From Gemmataceae bacterium (GTDB taxonomy: Bacteria; Planctomycetota; Planctomycetia; Gemmatales; Gemmataceae), in assembly GCA_022616435.1 (NCBI GenBank), contig JAKEET010000045.1, positions 160,372-224,371 of the forward strand: a stretch of DNA of 64,000 nt, in the 5' to 3' direction. Positions 43,067-50,703 of this stretch are shown in pieces (positions within the stretch are counted from its first letter, which is position 1; every line of letters begins with the position of its first letter). The position numbers were made by a program, and so were the translations under genes. The notes under the pieces were generated by a model. The model did no database searches. It was not told where the DNA came from and saw only the letters and a program-made list of their open reading frames with translations.

Positions 43067-44326
43067 GTGACCTCCGAACCAAAAGTGCACATCGTCGGCG
43101 TCGGCAGCGACGGCCTCGGCGGGCTGACCGGCCAGGCGCGCGACCTCCTCCAGCAGGCGGACGTAATCCTCGGCTCCGACCAAACCTTCAGCCTGCTCCC
43201 GGAACTGAAGGCCGAGCGAATCAAGATCGGCGCCGATCTCACCGAACCGGCCAGGTTTCTCGAGAAGAACCTCGGCTCCAAACGGATGGTCGTGCTCGCC
43301 AGCGGCGATCCGCTCTTCTACGGCGTGGCTCGCTGGTTGTGCGACCACGTCGGCAAGGAACGCTTCGAGGTGCTGCCGCACGTGTCGAGCATGCAGCTCG
43401 CCTTCGCGCGCATCAAGGAATCGTGGGAAGAAGCCTACCTGACCAATCTGGCGACCCACTCGCTCGAGGAAGTCCTCGACCGCATCCGCACCGCGGAGAC
43501 CGTCGGGCTATTCACGAGCGAGCAGGAAGACCCGCCGCGGATCGCCCGGCAACTGCTGGCGCGCGGGCTCGACTACTTCAAGGCTTACGTGTGCGAGAAC
43601 CTGGGCGCACCGGACGAACGTGTGACCCAGGGCGAGCTGACCGACATCCAGGACATGGAGTTTGCCCCGCTCAACGTGATGATCCTCAAACGCAAGCCGG
43701 GCCGGCCGGACCAGCAGCGCCTCGCGAGCCGGTTTCGCCGCTTCGGCAATCCCGACGACGTCTTCGCCCAGAGCCGGCCCAAGAGCGGCCTGATCACCCA
43801 GGCCGAGGTCCGCGCCATCGCCCTGGCCCAGCTCGACGTGCAGCCGGCCAGCGTGGTCTGGGACATCGGCGCCGGCTCCGGGTCGGTGTCCATCGAAGCC
43901 GCTCAGCTCGCCCACCTCGGCATGGTGTATGCCATCGAGCAGGATGTCGCCGATTATCATCTGATCGTCGCCAACGCGCAGACCTTCGGCCTGCGCAACC
44001 TGACGGCGATCCACGGCATGGCGCCCGCGGTGTTCGACGGCCTGCCGGCGCCGGATTGCATTTTCGTCGGCGGCCTGGGCAAGGAAGTGGCCCGGCTCTT
44101 GGAAGCCACGTTTGCCGCCTTGCGGCCGGGAGGCCGGCTGGTGGTTCACGTCGCCTCGCTCGACAACTTGAGCGCCGTCTACGCCACTCTGAAAAGCCTG
44201 ACGGCGCATGTCAGCGCCTTGCTGGTCAACCTGGCCCGCGGCAACGAGCAACTGGAGACGCTGCGCTTCGAGGCGCTCAACCCGACGTTTCTGCTGGGCA
44301 CGATCAAGGCGGAAGGGAACAGATGA
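43067..44326 (+). CDS. cobL: precorrin-6B C5,C15-methyltransferase/decarboxylase (CbiE-CbiT fusion)
   Basis: A 419-residue two-domain enzyme of corrin ring synthesis. The CbiE-type tetrapyrrole methylase occupies about 1-210 (VHIVGVGSDGLGGLT, VVLASGDPLFYGVARWL). The CbiT-type SAM methyltransferase follows at about 230-415 (GLITQAEVRAIALAQLDVQP, VWDIGAGSGSVSIEAAQLA). Together they methylate C5 and C15 and decarboxylate the C12 acetate. GTG 43067 is preceded by GAGGAAG. No other corrinoid gene is in the window, so it is either part of a scattered pathway or an orphan. QueG, a cobalamin enzyme, is also encoded here. Confidence 0.93.
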   Translation: MTSEPKVHIVGVGSDGLGGLTGQARDLLQQADVILGSDQTFSLLPELKAERIKIGADLTEPARFLEKNLGSKRMVVLASGDPLFYGVARWLCDHVGKERFEVLPHVSSMQLAFARIKESWEEAYLTNLATHSLEEVLDRIRTAETVGLFTSEQEDPPRIARQLLARGLDYFKAYVCENLGAPDERVTQGELTDIQDMEFAPLNVMILKRKPGRPDQQRLASRFRRFGNPDDVFAQSRPKSGLITQAEVRAIALAQLDVQPASVVWDIGAGSGSVSIEAAQLAHLGMVYAIEQDVADYHLIVANAQTFGLRNLTAIHGMAPAVFDGLPAPDCIFVGGLGKEVARLLEATFAALRPGGRLVVHVASLDNLSAVYATLKSLTAHVSALLVNLARGNEQLETLRFEALNPTFLLGTIKAEGNR

Positions 44327-44354
44327 CGTCGCCGTGAACCAGGCGACCGCAGGC

Positions 44355-45461
44355 TTAGCCCCCCTGCTCCTTCAGCAATCGGTCGATCGCCTCGTCGAGC
44401 GCCGGCCCGGTGACGTTGCGGACGCGGATCACGCCGTCCGCGTCGAGCACGTAGATCGTCGGCCAGACGCGGACTCCGTAGCGCTTCGCGATCGGCCCAT
44501 CCCGGCCGCCGCCGTTCCAGAAGTGGGGCCAGGCGAGCTGCTCCTTGGCGATGACCGTCCTGGTCTTCTCCCGATCCTTGTCGCTGTTGACGCCCAGCAA
44601 CGTGAACGGCTTGCCGCCGAGCCGCTTGGCCAGCGCGCGTTGCTGTGGGAAAAGATCGCGGCAGGGCGGACTCCAGTTGCCCCAGAAGCACAGGAGGACG
44701 ACCTTGCCCTTGAAATCGCTGAGCCTGAGCGGTTTGCCGGTGACCACGTCCTCGCCGTCAATGGCCGGGGGCCGCATGCCGGCGGTGAGATGCTCCAGGG
44801 CGAACAAGGCGACGACATATTCATCAGCCGAGTTAGTGTTGCGATACGCCGCTTGACCGAACCGGAGCAGCTTCCCGGCTTCCTGGAGCAACCCGCCAGG
44901 CTCGGTGGGGTTTTTCTGGAAGGCCAGTTCGTGCCGCCGGCGCAGGTTTTCCGCCAGGACCAGGCAGGCCCGGCTCTGGACCTCCGGATCAGCATGCACT
45001 TTCATGATCTGGCGCAGCGGCTTGTCCAGCTCCGGCGTGCTGGCCGACCGTGCCCATTGCAAGGCCGGACCGATGCGCTTCGACTGGGGGAATTCGGCGA
45101 CCAGCAGGGCCAGCGCCTTGGCGCCCTGTGCCTCGGCGGTTTCGTCCACTTCCAGGAGCGTGGCGGCTTGCGCCAGCGCCTCTTCGGCGCCGGGATCCTT
45201 CGGATGATCGGCGGCGACCTTGAGGAAGCGGTCGCTGAACTGGATCATGAGGGCGACGATCTGGCGTCGAATCTTCAGTTTCTCGTCGAACGTCGTGGCG
45301 GCCTGAAACTGGCGGACGAGAGCTTGCCGCTCGGCAACCAGGTTCTTGAGCGCGGCGCGGTAGTGTTCCTGGCCGGGGGTGAGTTTGGCCTTCTGCGCTT
45401 GGGCGGCCGTCGCCGCCGTGAATACCCACAACAGGATCAAGAGAACGAACGGGCGATTCAT
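44355..45461 (-). CDS. secreted TlpA-like thioredoxin-fold protein lacking the CxxC
   Basis: A 368-residue protein. A signal peptide (MNRPFVLLILLWVFTAATAA) is followed by a helical region (about 30-230) and a C-terminal TlpA/AhpC-like domain. The active site reads LLCFWGNWSPPCRDLFPQQ: the first cysteine of the usual WCxxC is Ser and only the second remains. KPFTLLGVNSDKDREKTRTV and VWPTIYVLDADGVIRVRNV complete the fold, with the cis-Pro intact. It can hardly act as a dithiol oxidoreductase; a single-cysteine peroxidase-like or binding role is possible. Confidence 0.85.
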   Translation of the reverse strand: MNRPFVLLILLWVFTAATAAQAQKAKLTPGQEHYRAALKNLVAERQALVRQFQAATTFDEKLKIRRQIVALMIQFSDRFLKVAADHPKDPGAEEALAQAATLLEVDETAEAQGAKALALLVAEFPQSKRIGPALQWARSASTPELDKPLRQIMKVHADPEVQSRACLVLAENLRRRHELAFQKNPTEPGGLLQEAGKLLRFGQAAYRNTNSADEYVVALFALEHLTAGMRPPAIDGEDVVTGKPLRLSDFKGKVVLLCFWGNWSPPCRDLFPQQRALAKRLGGKPFTLLGVNSDKDREKTRTVIAKEQLAWPHFWNGGGRDGPIAKRYGVRVWPTIYVLDADGVIRVRNVTGPALDEAIDRLLKEQGG

Positions 45462-45488
45462 GCAGTACTCGAAGCAATGGCGTCAACG

Positions 45489-45589
45489 TTTAGCCCCGGT
45501 TCGAAGAACCGGGGGCGGTGAGCGGCGGCGATAAATGAATCCGGCGCGTGGCATGACCTCCGCCCCGTTTCTGCGAAACGGGGCGAACA
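45489..45589. repeat. family A palindromic element, copy 2
   Basis: About 100 bases. It opens TTTAGCCCCGGTTCGAAGAA and closes CGTTTCTGCGAAACGGGGCG; the spacer has AAATGAATCC, close to the AGGATGAATCC of copy 1. It lies between two minus-strand genes. Confidence 0.8.
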
Positions 45590-45595
45590 AGAACG

Positions 45596-46129
45596 TCACT
45601 TGGCCCGGCGCGTGTAGGCCGCGCCGCCGGGACCTTCGATCACCAATCGGTCCGGCCCGTCGAAACGCAGGTCTTGCACGGCGTCGGTGTTGTCGGCCTG
45701 CGTGCGCCGCACTTTCAACCGGTCGCCGGCTTCCTCCACGATTTCCCAGCGGCCCCTGGTCGTCAGCGCGTCGCCCTTGTCGGGCCGGGTGGCGAGTTGC
45801 AAGGTGCCGTCAACCAAGAACTCCAGGGTCACTGCTTCGCCACCGGGCGCCTTGCCTTCCCAGACGCCGATCAGCCGGCCACGGCCCGCGCCGGCCGGCG
45901 CTAGCGGCGGAGCCGGAGGCGCCGGTCCCTCTTCTGCGGGCGGCGCAACCAGCTCGGCAATCGCCGCTTGCCGCTGAGCCACTTGCGCTTCATTCCGCGC
46001 CATGAAATAGAAACCCGCGCCGAACACCCCGAGCAACACCAGCAGCAACACCACGCCGCCGCCGACCATCATGCCGATCAACAAACCGGTCGACGACCCG
46101 CTTGCTTGATCGCTTTCTCGCTCGTCCAT
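45596..46129 (-). CDS. membrane-anchored hypothetical protein (paralogue of the peptide at 47688)
   Basis: A 177-residue protein. One membrane helix at about 13-40 (STGLLIGMMVGGGVVLLLVL) follows a short acidic N-terminus. A Pro/Ala/Glu linker leads to a beta-rich C-terminal domain (GVWEGKAPGGEAVTLEFLVD, then GTLQLATRPDKGD), reminiscent of domains that open with GxWxG and report small changes in lipocalin-like planctomycete proteins. Its membrane helix is very like that of the 51-residue peptide on the far side of the PadR operon. GGAGG precedes the ATG. It is divergent from padR. Confidence 0.72.
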   Translation of the reverse strand: MDERESDQASGSSTGLLIGMMVGGGVVLLLVLLGVFGAGFYFMARNEAQVAQRQAAIAELVAPPAEEGPAPPAPPLAPAGAGRGRLIGVWEGKAPGGEAVTLEFLVDGTLQLATRPDKGDALTTRGRWEIVEEAGDRLKVRRTQADNTDAVQDLRFDGPDRLVIEGPGGAAYTRRAK

Positions 46130-46236
46130 GGTGCACCTCCGATCCGGAGCCCAAAACCTGTGCTGCCCATCATTCTGGACCGGCGCGGCGGCGAAGACAA
46201 GGAAAAACAGAGGGAGCGGATCTTTGGGAATTTCGC

Positions 46237-46264
46237 TTGACAGCGGCGGGTCGCCGCCGATAAT
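46237..46264 (+). promoter_or_regulatory. sigma-70 promoter of the PadR operon
   Basis: TTGACA (46237-46242), 16 bases, GATAAT (46259-46264). It is 43 bases before the padR-type ATG and overlaps the candidate operator. Confidence 0.75.
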
Positions 46265-46284
46265 ACATAGGAATTCGATGTATT
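46262..46284. promoter_or_regulatory. candidate PadR operator
   Basis: AATACAT (46262-46268) and ATGTATT (46278-46284) form a perfect inverted repeat with a 9-base spacer holding GAATTC. The ATGT/ACAT half sites are typical of PadR operators, here in the ACAT-ATGT order. It overlaps the -10 box, so binding should block transcription: probable autoregulation. Confidence 0.65.
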
Positions 46285-46306
46285 GGATTCCTTTGGTGCC
46301 GGGCGC

Positions 46307-46642
46307 ATGGACACCGAGCTCCTCAAGGGCACGCTGTCGCTCTTGATCCTGTCGCTGTTGAGCCGCCAGTCGATGTACGGCTATGAGATCGCCTCGACCG
46401 TGCACCGCGACACCGATGGGACGTTCACTTGGCGCGAGGGTTCGCTCTATCCGAATCTGCACAAGCTAGAGGCCGACGGCCTGATCGCCGGCGCCTGGGA
46501 GGAAAAGGAGACGGGGCGCAAGCGCCGCTACTACCGCATCACCAAGGAGGGACGGGCGGCGCTCAAGTCGAAGCTGCAGTCCTGGAGCGAGCTCTGCGCT
46601 GCCGTGAATCGGATCCTGGAGAAATCCCATGGACAAGCTTGA
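46307..46642 (+). CDS. PadR family transcriptional regulator
   Basis: A 111-residue winged-helix repressor. MDTELLKGTLSLLILSLLSR is the standard N-terminus, SMYGYEIASTVHRDTDGTFTW the recognition region, and EGSLYPNLHKLEADGLIAGA with RKRRYYRITKEGRAALKSKL the wing and dimer parts. It is the short PadR type that controls membrane-protein operons in response to small molecules or membrane stress. The next gene overlaps its 3' end by 14 bases, so the two are coupled. A promoter and inverted repeat lie upstream. Confidence 0.93.
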   Translation: MDTELLKGTLSLLILSLLSRQSMYGYEIASTVHRDTDGTFTWREGSLYPNLHKLEADGLIAGAWEEKETGRKRRYYRITKEGRAALKSKLQSWSELCAAVNRILEKSHGQA

Positions 46643-47657
46643 GCGCTACCTCGATCAAGTTTGCCGCGGCATCGGCGGGCCGATGGCAATGCGCCGGCAC
46701 GTCCGCCAGGAGCTGCGCGAACATTTGCTCGACGCCGTGGCGCAGCACCAGGCGGCGGGCCTGCCGGGCGACGACGCCCTCCAGAAGGCGCTCGACGAGT
46801 TCGGCAAACCCGACGAGGTGCGAACGGAGCTGGAAGCGACGCACGGACAGCGCATGAACTGGTTCATCGACAAGGCCATGCAATGGAAGGAGATGACGAT
46901 GAAGGCGAAATGGTTGTGGACGTCGTGGGCGCATGGAATGCTGGGAGCGATCATCGGGCTGGAGGCCCTGTTCATCACGTTCAACGTGATCTTCATCATC
47001 CCCAAGTTTCAGAAACTCATGGTCGACGGCATCATCGATCCCGCCATCATGGACGACGAGGGGGTCCGTTGGTTCGTGAACTATCTGCACACCCTCAGTT
47101 ACGTCGCGGGCCGGCATACCATCTGGCTCGTTGTCGTGCCGGCGGTGCTCTGGGGCGTGTTCGAGTGGCGCGTCCAGAGCGACAACAAGCCGTTCATGCG
47201 GCTGTCGGCCCTGGGAACCGTCGCGGTGGCGCTGATGGCGGTGATCATCCTCATGTCCATGGCGCTGGTGATTTCCTTCACCTTGGGCGCCCCGGCGCTG
47301 GGCCGAATCGCGCGGCCGTGGGCCGTGGAGCAGGTGTTGGCGCTCGACGCATCGGTGACTTCGCTGGAGCAAGCGCTGAAGGAGAAGGACTGGGAGGCGA
47401 TGCCGGCCAAGGTAGAGCAGGCCCTCGGCGCCGCGACGCGACTATCGGCTGGTCCCGCGCCAACGTCGCTGACGGCGGAGAACAACAATGCCAAGATCGA
47501 GGAAATGCGGGGGCGCATCAGGGCAACGCGGCATCGTCTTGACGCAGTGCAACAGGCCATCCAGCAACTGGACGCGAGCAAGCTGGAGACGGCCTTGCGG
47601 GAGTTCCGCGACGTGTTCGGGCCGATTCGCGAGGCGGCCAAGCGGCCGGCCCCGTGA
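46629..47657 (+). CDS. membrane protein with permease-prefix-like N-terminus
   Basis: A 342-residue protein translated from an ATG inside the padR 3' end. The N-terminal 70 residues (MDKLERYLDQVCRGIGG, VRQELREHLLDAVAQHQAAG, ALDEFGKPDEVRTELEATHG) are of the HAAS/permease-prefix type that normally accompanies PadR. Three membrane helices follow (about 105-125, 162-180 and 195-220), then a helical tail rich in Glu and Ala (about 235-342). It is probably the main target of PadR control and may act as an anti-sigma-like or signalling membrane protein; this is inference. Confidence 0.82.
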   Translation: MDKLERYLDQVCRGIGGPMAMRRHVRQELREHLLDAVAQHQAAGLPGDDALQKALDEFGKPDEVRTELEATHGQRMNWFIDKAMQWKEMTMKAKWLWTSWAHGMLGAIIGLEALFITFNVIFIIPKFQKLMVDGIIDPAIMDDEGVRWFVNYLHTLSYVAGRHTIWLVVVPAVLWGVFEWRVQSDNKPFMRLSALGTVAVALMAVIILMSMALVISFTLGAPALGRIARPWAVEQVLALDASVTSLEQALKEKDWEAMPAKVEQALGAATRLSAGPAPTSLTAENNNAKIEEMRGRIRATRHRLDAVQQAIQQLDASKLETALREFRDVFGPIREAAKRPAP

Positions 47658-47687
47658 CGTCGGCCCCCGTGACGTCCCGCCGGCGCC

Positions 47688-47843
47688 TCAGAATCCCAGC
47701 AGCCACCACCCGGCGGCCGCGACCAGCGCGAATACGACCACGCCGCCGACGATCATGCCGACAATCAAACCGGTCGAGCCGCCGCCAGTTGCCCCGGTAG
47801 ACCCCCAAGGCTCGAAGACTCGCCATGGGGCTTGACCACTCAC
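47688..47843 (-). CDS. 51-residue single-pass membrane peptide
   Basis: Starts at a GTG that overlaps the stop of the propeller gene (TAGTG). It reads SGQAPWRVFEPWGSTGATGG, then a helix STGLIVGMIVGGVVVFALVA and the end GWWLLGF. The helix is strikingly like residues 13-40 of the protein at 45596, also at the DNA level. It is probably translated by coupling with the propeller gene. Too short for a known family; likely real because of the overlap and the paralogue. Confidence 0.6.
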   Translation of the reverse strand: MSGQAPWRVFEPWGSTGATGGGSTGLIVGMIVGGVVVFALVAAAGWWLLGF

Positions 47844-49189
47844 TACTTGACCTGATCGGGCCGATACTTGATCAGCGTGAACGGCCCGATGGTCAGCACA
47901 TACACGTTGCCGTCGCGCGCTTCGCAGACACCCATCGGCGTGGTCGGCGTCATGGTGCCGTCCTTCTCCTTGCGCATGCCGTGGTGCCACGGCAGCGGCT
48001 TGCCTTTCGCATCGACGAACGGCGTGAAGTCGGGATTGGCGACGCCGACCTTGCCGTGGTTGCGAACCCCTTGGTGTCCCGGCGTGTAGCTTACCAGGTA
48101 AAGCTGGGTCTGTGGAATGCCGTGCTCGGTCACCGCGGCCCACACCTTGCCCGTCGGCCCCACGCACATCGCCCGGCAATCGGTGATCCGCGGATTGCCC
48201 TTCGCGTTCTTGCCGGCGAGCAGCGGTCCATGGCTCTTACCCGGCAGCACGCTCCCCGCCGCCGTCAGGTCGAACGAGTACAGCATGTTGTGCGACATCT
48301 CGACGCACCAGAGCGTCTTGCCGTCGGGCGACGCGTCCCAGTTGAGGATGGCGCTGGCATGGGCCTTGGGATTCAGGCCGATGATCTCCTTGGGACACGG
48401 TTGGCCGTCGACGGTGACCGTGAGCGTTTCCAGCTTGTCGGCGTCCGGATCATAGCGGAAGATCTTGCCGCCGCGAACGGGGTGATACGCCCGCCCCTTG
48501 TGGTCGAGGACGATGAACGCGTAGTGATGCTCCGAGTCGCCGAGGTCCTTGTAGGTCTTCTTCTTCATGTCGTAGACCATGAAGTGCGAATGCTCGATCG
48601 GCCGGCCGTCGTCGCAGGTGGACACGTAGATCAGGCCGCGATGCTCGTCGGGCATCACGCTGATGACGCCGTGATGCTTCTTGGGCATGCCGAAGTTCTC
48701 GTTGGTCCCGGTCTTCGGATCGTAGGCCAGCACGTAGCCGCCTGGATAGTCGCTGCGCTTCTCACCTTTCTCCGGGTAGCCCTGCTTGGAGCCGACGTAG
48801 ATCTTGCCGGTGAGCTGGCCGACGTTGTTGCGTGTGTGGATCTTGGCCTGGGCGGCGAACCCGGTGAGAAACTGCATGATGACCCGATGCACGTCCATGA
48901 CCAACCGCATGACGGCGTTCATTGGGTTGAACTCGATGAGGTAAGCGTTGACGCCGTACTTGGCGGCGCCAACGTAGACCCGGCTGTCGTGCCCGGCGAC
49001 GATCGAAAAGTAACCGCTTTCCTGGTTCGTGTATTCCGAGGGAATGTGATGCGCCTGGCCGAGCAGCCAGCGGCTCTCCTCCTGCTGGCCGGCTCGCATC
49101 GGCGCACAGGCCAGGAGCAAGGCCGCCAGGCAATAGAGCACCCAGCGCCGCAGCTTGAGTTTCTTGCCGAACAGATGGATCGTCTTCAT
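47843..49189 (-). CDS. secreted beta-propeller protein
   Basis: A 448-residue protein. A basic, hydrophobic N-terminus (LRRWVLYCLAALLLACAPMR) serves as a signal peptide; the Cys in LLACAP could be a lipobox. The body has propeller-like repeats: GYFSIVAGHDSRVYVGAAKY, GVISVMPDEHRGLIYVSTC, YAFIVLDHKGRAYHPVRGGK, LNWDASPDGKTLWCVEMS and CRAMCVGPTGKVWAAV. No catalytic motif is clear; SMP-30/lactonase-like or binding roles are possible. A run of ten C in the plus strand (G in the transcript) just before the ATG provides an unusually G-rich ribosome site. Confidence 0.75.
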   Translation of the reverse strand: MKTIHLFGKKLKLRRWVLYCLAALLLACAPMRAGQQEESRWLLGQAHHIPSEYTNQESGYFSIVAGHDSRVYVGAAKYGVNAYLIEFNPMNAVMRLVMDVHRVIMQFLTGFAAQAKIHTRNNVGQLTGKIYVGSKQGYPEKGEKRSDYPGGYVLAYDPKTGTNENFGMPKKHHGVISVMPDEHRGLIYVSTCDDGRPIEHSHFMVYDMKKKTYKDLGDSEHHYAFIVLDHKGRAYHPVRGGKIFRYDPDADKLETLTVTVDGQPCPKEIIGLNPKAHASAILNWDASPDGKTLWCVEMSHNMLYSFDLTAAGSVLPGKSHGPLLAGKNAKGNPRITDCRAMCVGPTGKVWAAVTEHGIPQTQLYLVSYTPGHQGVRNHGKVGVANPDFTPFVDAKGKPLPWHHGMRKEKDGTMTPTTPMGVCEARDGNVYVLTIGPFTLIKYRPDQVK

Positions 49190-49206
49190 GTTTCCCCCCC
49201 CCCAAT

Positions 49207-50631
49207 TCACTCGAAGTACGTTGCTTCCTCGATCCGCAGCCCACGCTTGATTTTCGCCGCTAATTCGTCCGCGTCCAGCGCAAACAGCGGGCTGATCTCC
49301 AGGGGAACTGCCGCCTTGCCGTGTGCGTCGCGCGGCACGACCCCGCCGGCTTGCTCCAGCCAGGTCGCCGCCAGATCGAACAGGGCCGAGCGGGCGGTGT
49401 CGATGGAATCGTCGCCGCTGGCGTTCTTGAGGGGCGCGAATTCCACGGCGCGCTCGGTCGCCGCCACGGTCCAGCGCTCCGCCAAGGGCAGCACGTCGAA
49501 GATGAACTTCTCGAACTTCAGGGCATTCTCCTGCGCCGGCGCCACGAGCTGTCCGCCGGGCCCCAGGAACGGCGCCTTCTTCTTGGCCAGGTGCCAGGGA
49601 ATGGCGTCGCCTGCTTCGCTCATCCGTCGCAGGAAATCGACATCGAACACATGAATCGCCGTGTTGCCGCCCCAGAAGAACAACTCTCCTGATTCCTGAC
49701 CTCTGACCCCTGGCTCCTGGTCCCCGACCTGCAACGTGGTCCAATCATCTGGAAGGTCGGAGTATTCAATGATCGAGCAGCGGCCATCGACGAGCACGAA
49801 GTTCCCCATCTTTTCCTTGGGATGCTTCTTGGGCAAGATCTTCGACGATGCTTCGGCCCGATGCGCCACGTGCCGGCCGAGAAACTGCAAGTCGCCGAGG
49901 TTGGTGAGCGGGTTATCGACCTGGAAATAGAAGATCGTCCGTGCCCCTTGCTCGCTCAGGAAGTCGAACAGGCCCGCGTCGCGCAGGGCCGCCAGGACGC
50001 CGCCGTGGCCGTCGGGACTCAAGCCGAGACTTCCCGGACTGTCCATCAGCAGCTTGCCGGTCTCGAAGTCGAGCGCCGGCATGGTCCCTTGACAGAAGAA
50101 GCGAACGGTGTCGCCGAGGCCGAATTGATCGTACCAACCGAAGAACCGCACGGTCTCGTCGTGCGTCGCCGGACTGGTCATCACCAGGAGCGGCAACGCG
50201 CTCTGGTAACGCCGGCGCAAGGCCAGGACCTTTTCCGCGTGGAGCTGGTACAGTGACTTGCCGGACACTGGCCCGATCGGATACATCCCCTTGGGATAGT
50301 CGAAGCCGAGGCGCGTCCCCTGCCCGCCGGCGACGACCAGATACGCGACCGCGCCGGCCCGCAGCGCCTCGTCGCCCACTCGTCGGAAGCGCTCGAGGTC
50401 CGCGGCGCTCTCCGCCGGCCGCGGCAACGGCGCCAGCCGCGACAAGTCCGGAATGGAGTTCTTCACGTGCCGTCCGGCGTGCAGCCGTTGCAACTGCTCC
50501 AGGTCGAGCGCCGCGAGTTGATCGACCAGGCGGCGGCGCTCATCGACGGTCAAACTCTCCCAGCCGGACAGGACGTGCTCCTGGCCGAACTGTTCCAATC
50601 GCCGCCGCAGGTCGTTGGGGATCTCATGCAT
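49207..50631 (-). CDS. UDP-sugar pyrophosphorylase, UAP1/UDPGP type
   Basis: A 474-residue nucleotidyltransferase of the eukaryotic-like UDP-GlcNAc/UDP-Glc pyrophosphorylase family. Motifs: VVAGGQGTRLGFDYPKGMYP (nucleotide and Lys signature), PLLVMTSPATHDETVRFFG, FCQGTMPALDFETGKLLMDS, SPDGHGGVLAALRDAGLFD and YFQVDNPLTNLGDLQFLG. It forms UDP-GlcNAc or UDP-Glc from UTP and the sugar 1-phosphate. Between EYSDLP and FFWGGN an extra stretch (VGDQEPGVRGQESGE) is encoded by a family C repeat. The gene is followed 17 bases later by the propeller gene. Confidence 0.9.
   Translation of the reverse strand: MHEIPNDLRRRLEQFGQEHVLSGWESLTVDERRRLVDQLAALDLEQLQRLHAGRHVKNSIPDLSRLAPLPRPAESAADLERFRRVGDEALRAGAVAYLVVAGGQGTRLGFDYPKGMYPIGPVSGKSLYQLHAEKVLALRRRYQSALPLLVMTSPATHDETVRFFGWYDQFGLGDTVRFFCQGTMPALDFETGKLLMDSPGSLGLSPDGHGGVLAALRDAGLFDFLSEQGARTIFYFQVDNPLTNLGDLQFLGRHVAHRAEASSKILPKKHPKEKMGNFVLVDGRCSIIEYSDLPDDWTTLQVGDQEPGVRGQESGELFFWGGNTAIHVFDVDFLRRMSEAGDAIPWHLAKKKAPFLGPGGQLVAPAQENALKFEKFIFDVLPLAERWTVAATERAVEFAPLKNASGDDSIDTARSALFDLAATWLEQAGGVVPRDAHGKAAVPLEISPLFALDADELAAKIKRGLRIEEATYFE
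49685..49723. repeat. family C repeat in frame inside the pyrophosphorylase gene
   Basis: CTCCTGATTCCTGACCTCTG and the following 19 bases are the same TCAGG-type repeat found at 21204 and 27137. It encodes about 13 residues (around 303-316) in a surface loop of the enzyme. Confidence 0.85.
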
Positions 50632-50703
50632 ACGGGATCTTTGGTTCTCGCGGGTTGGGGCGTGCGCTAAACGGACGGTCGATGGAGGGATGTTGTCGGC
50701 CGT

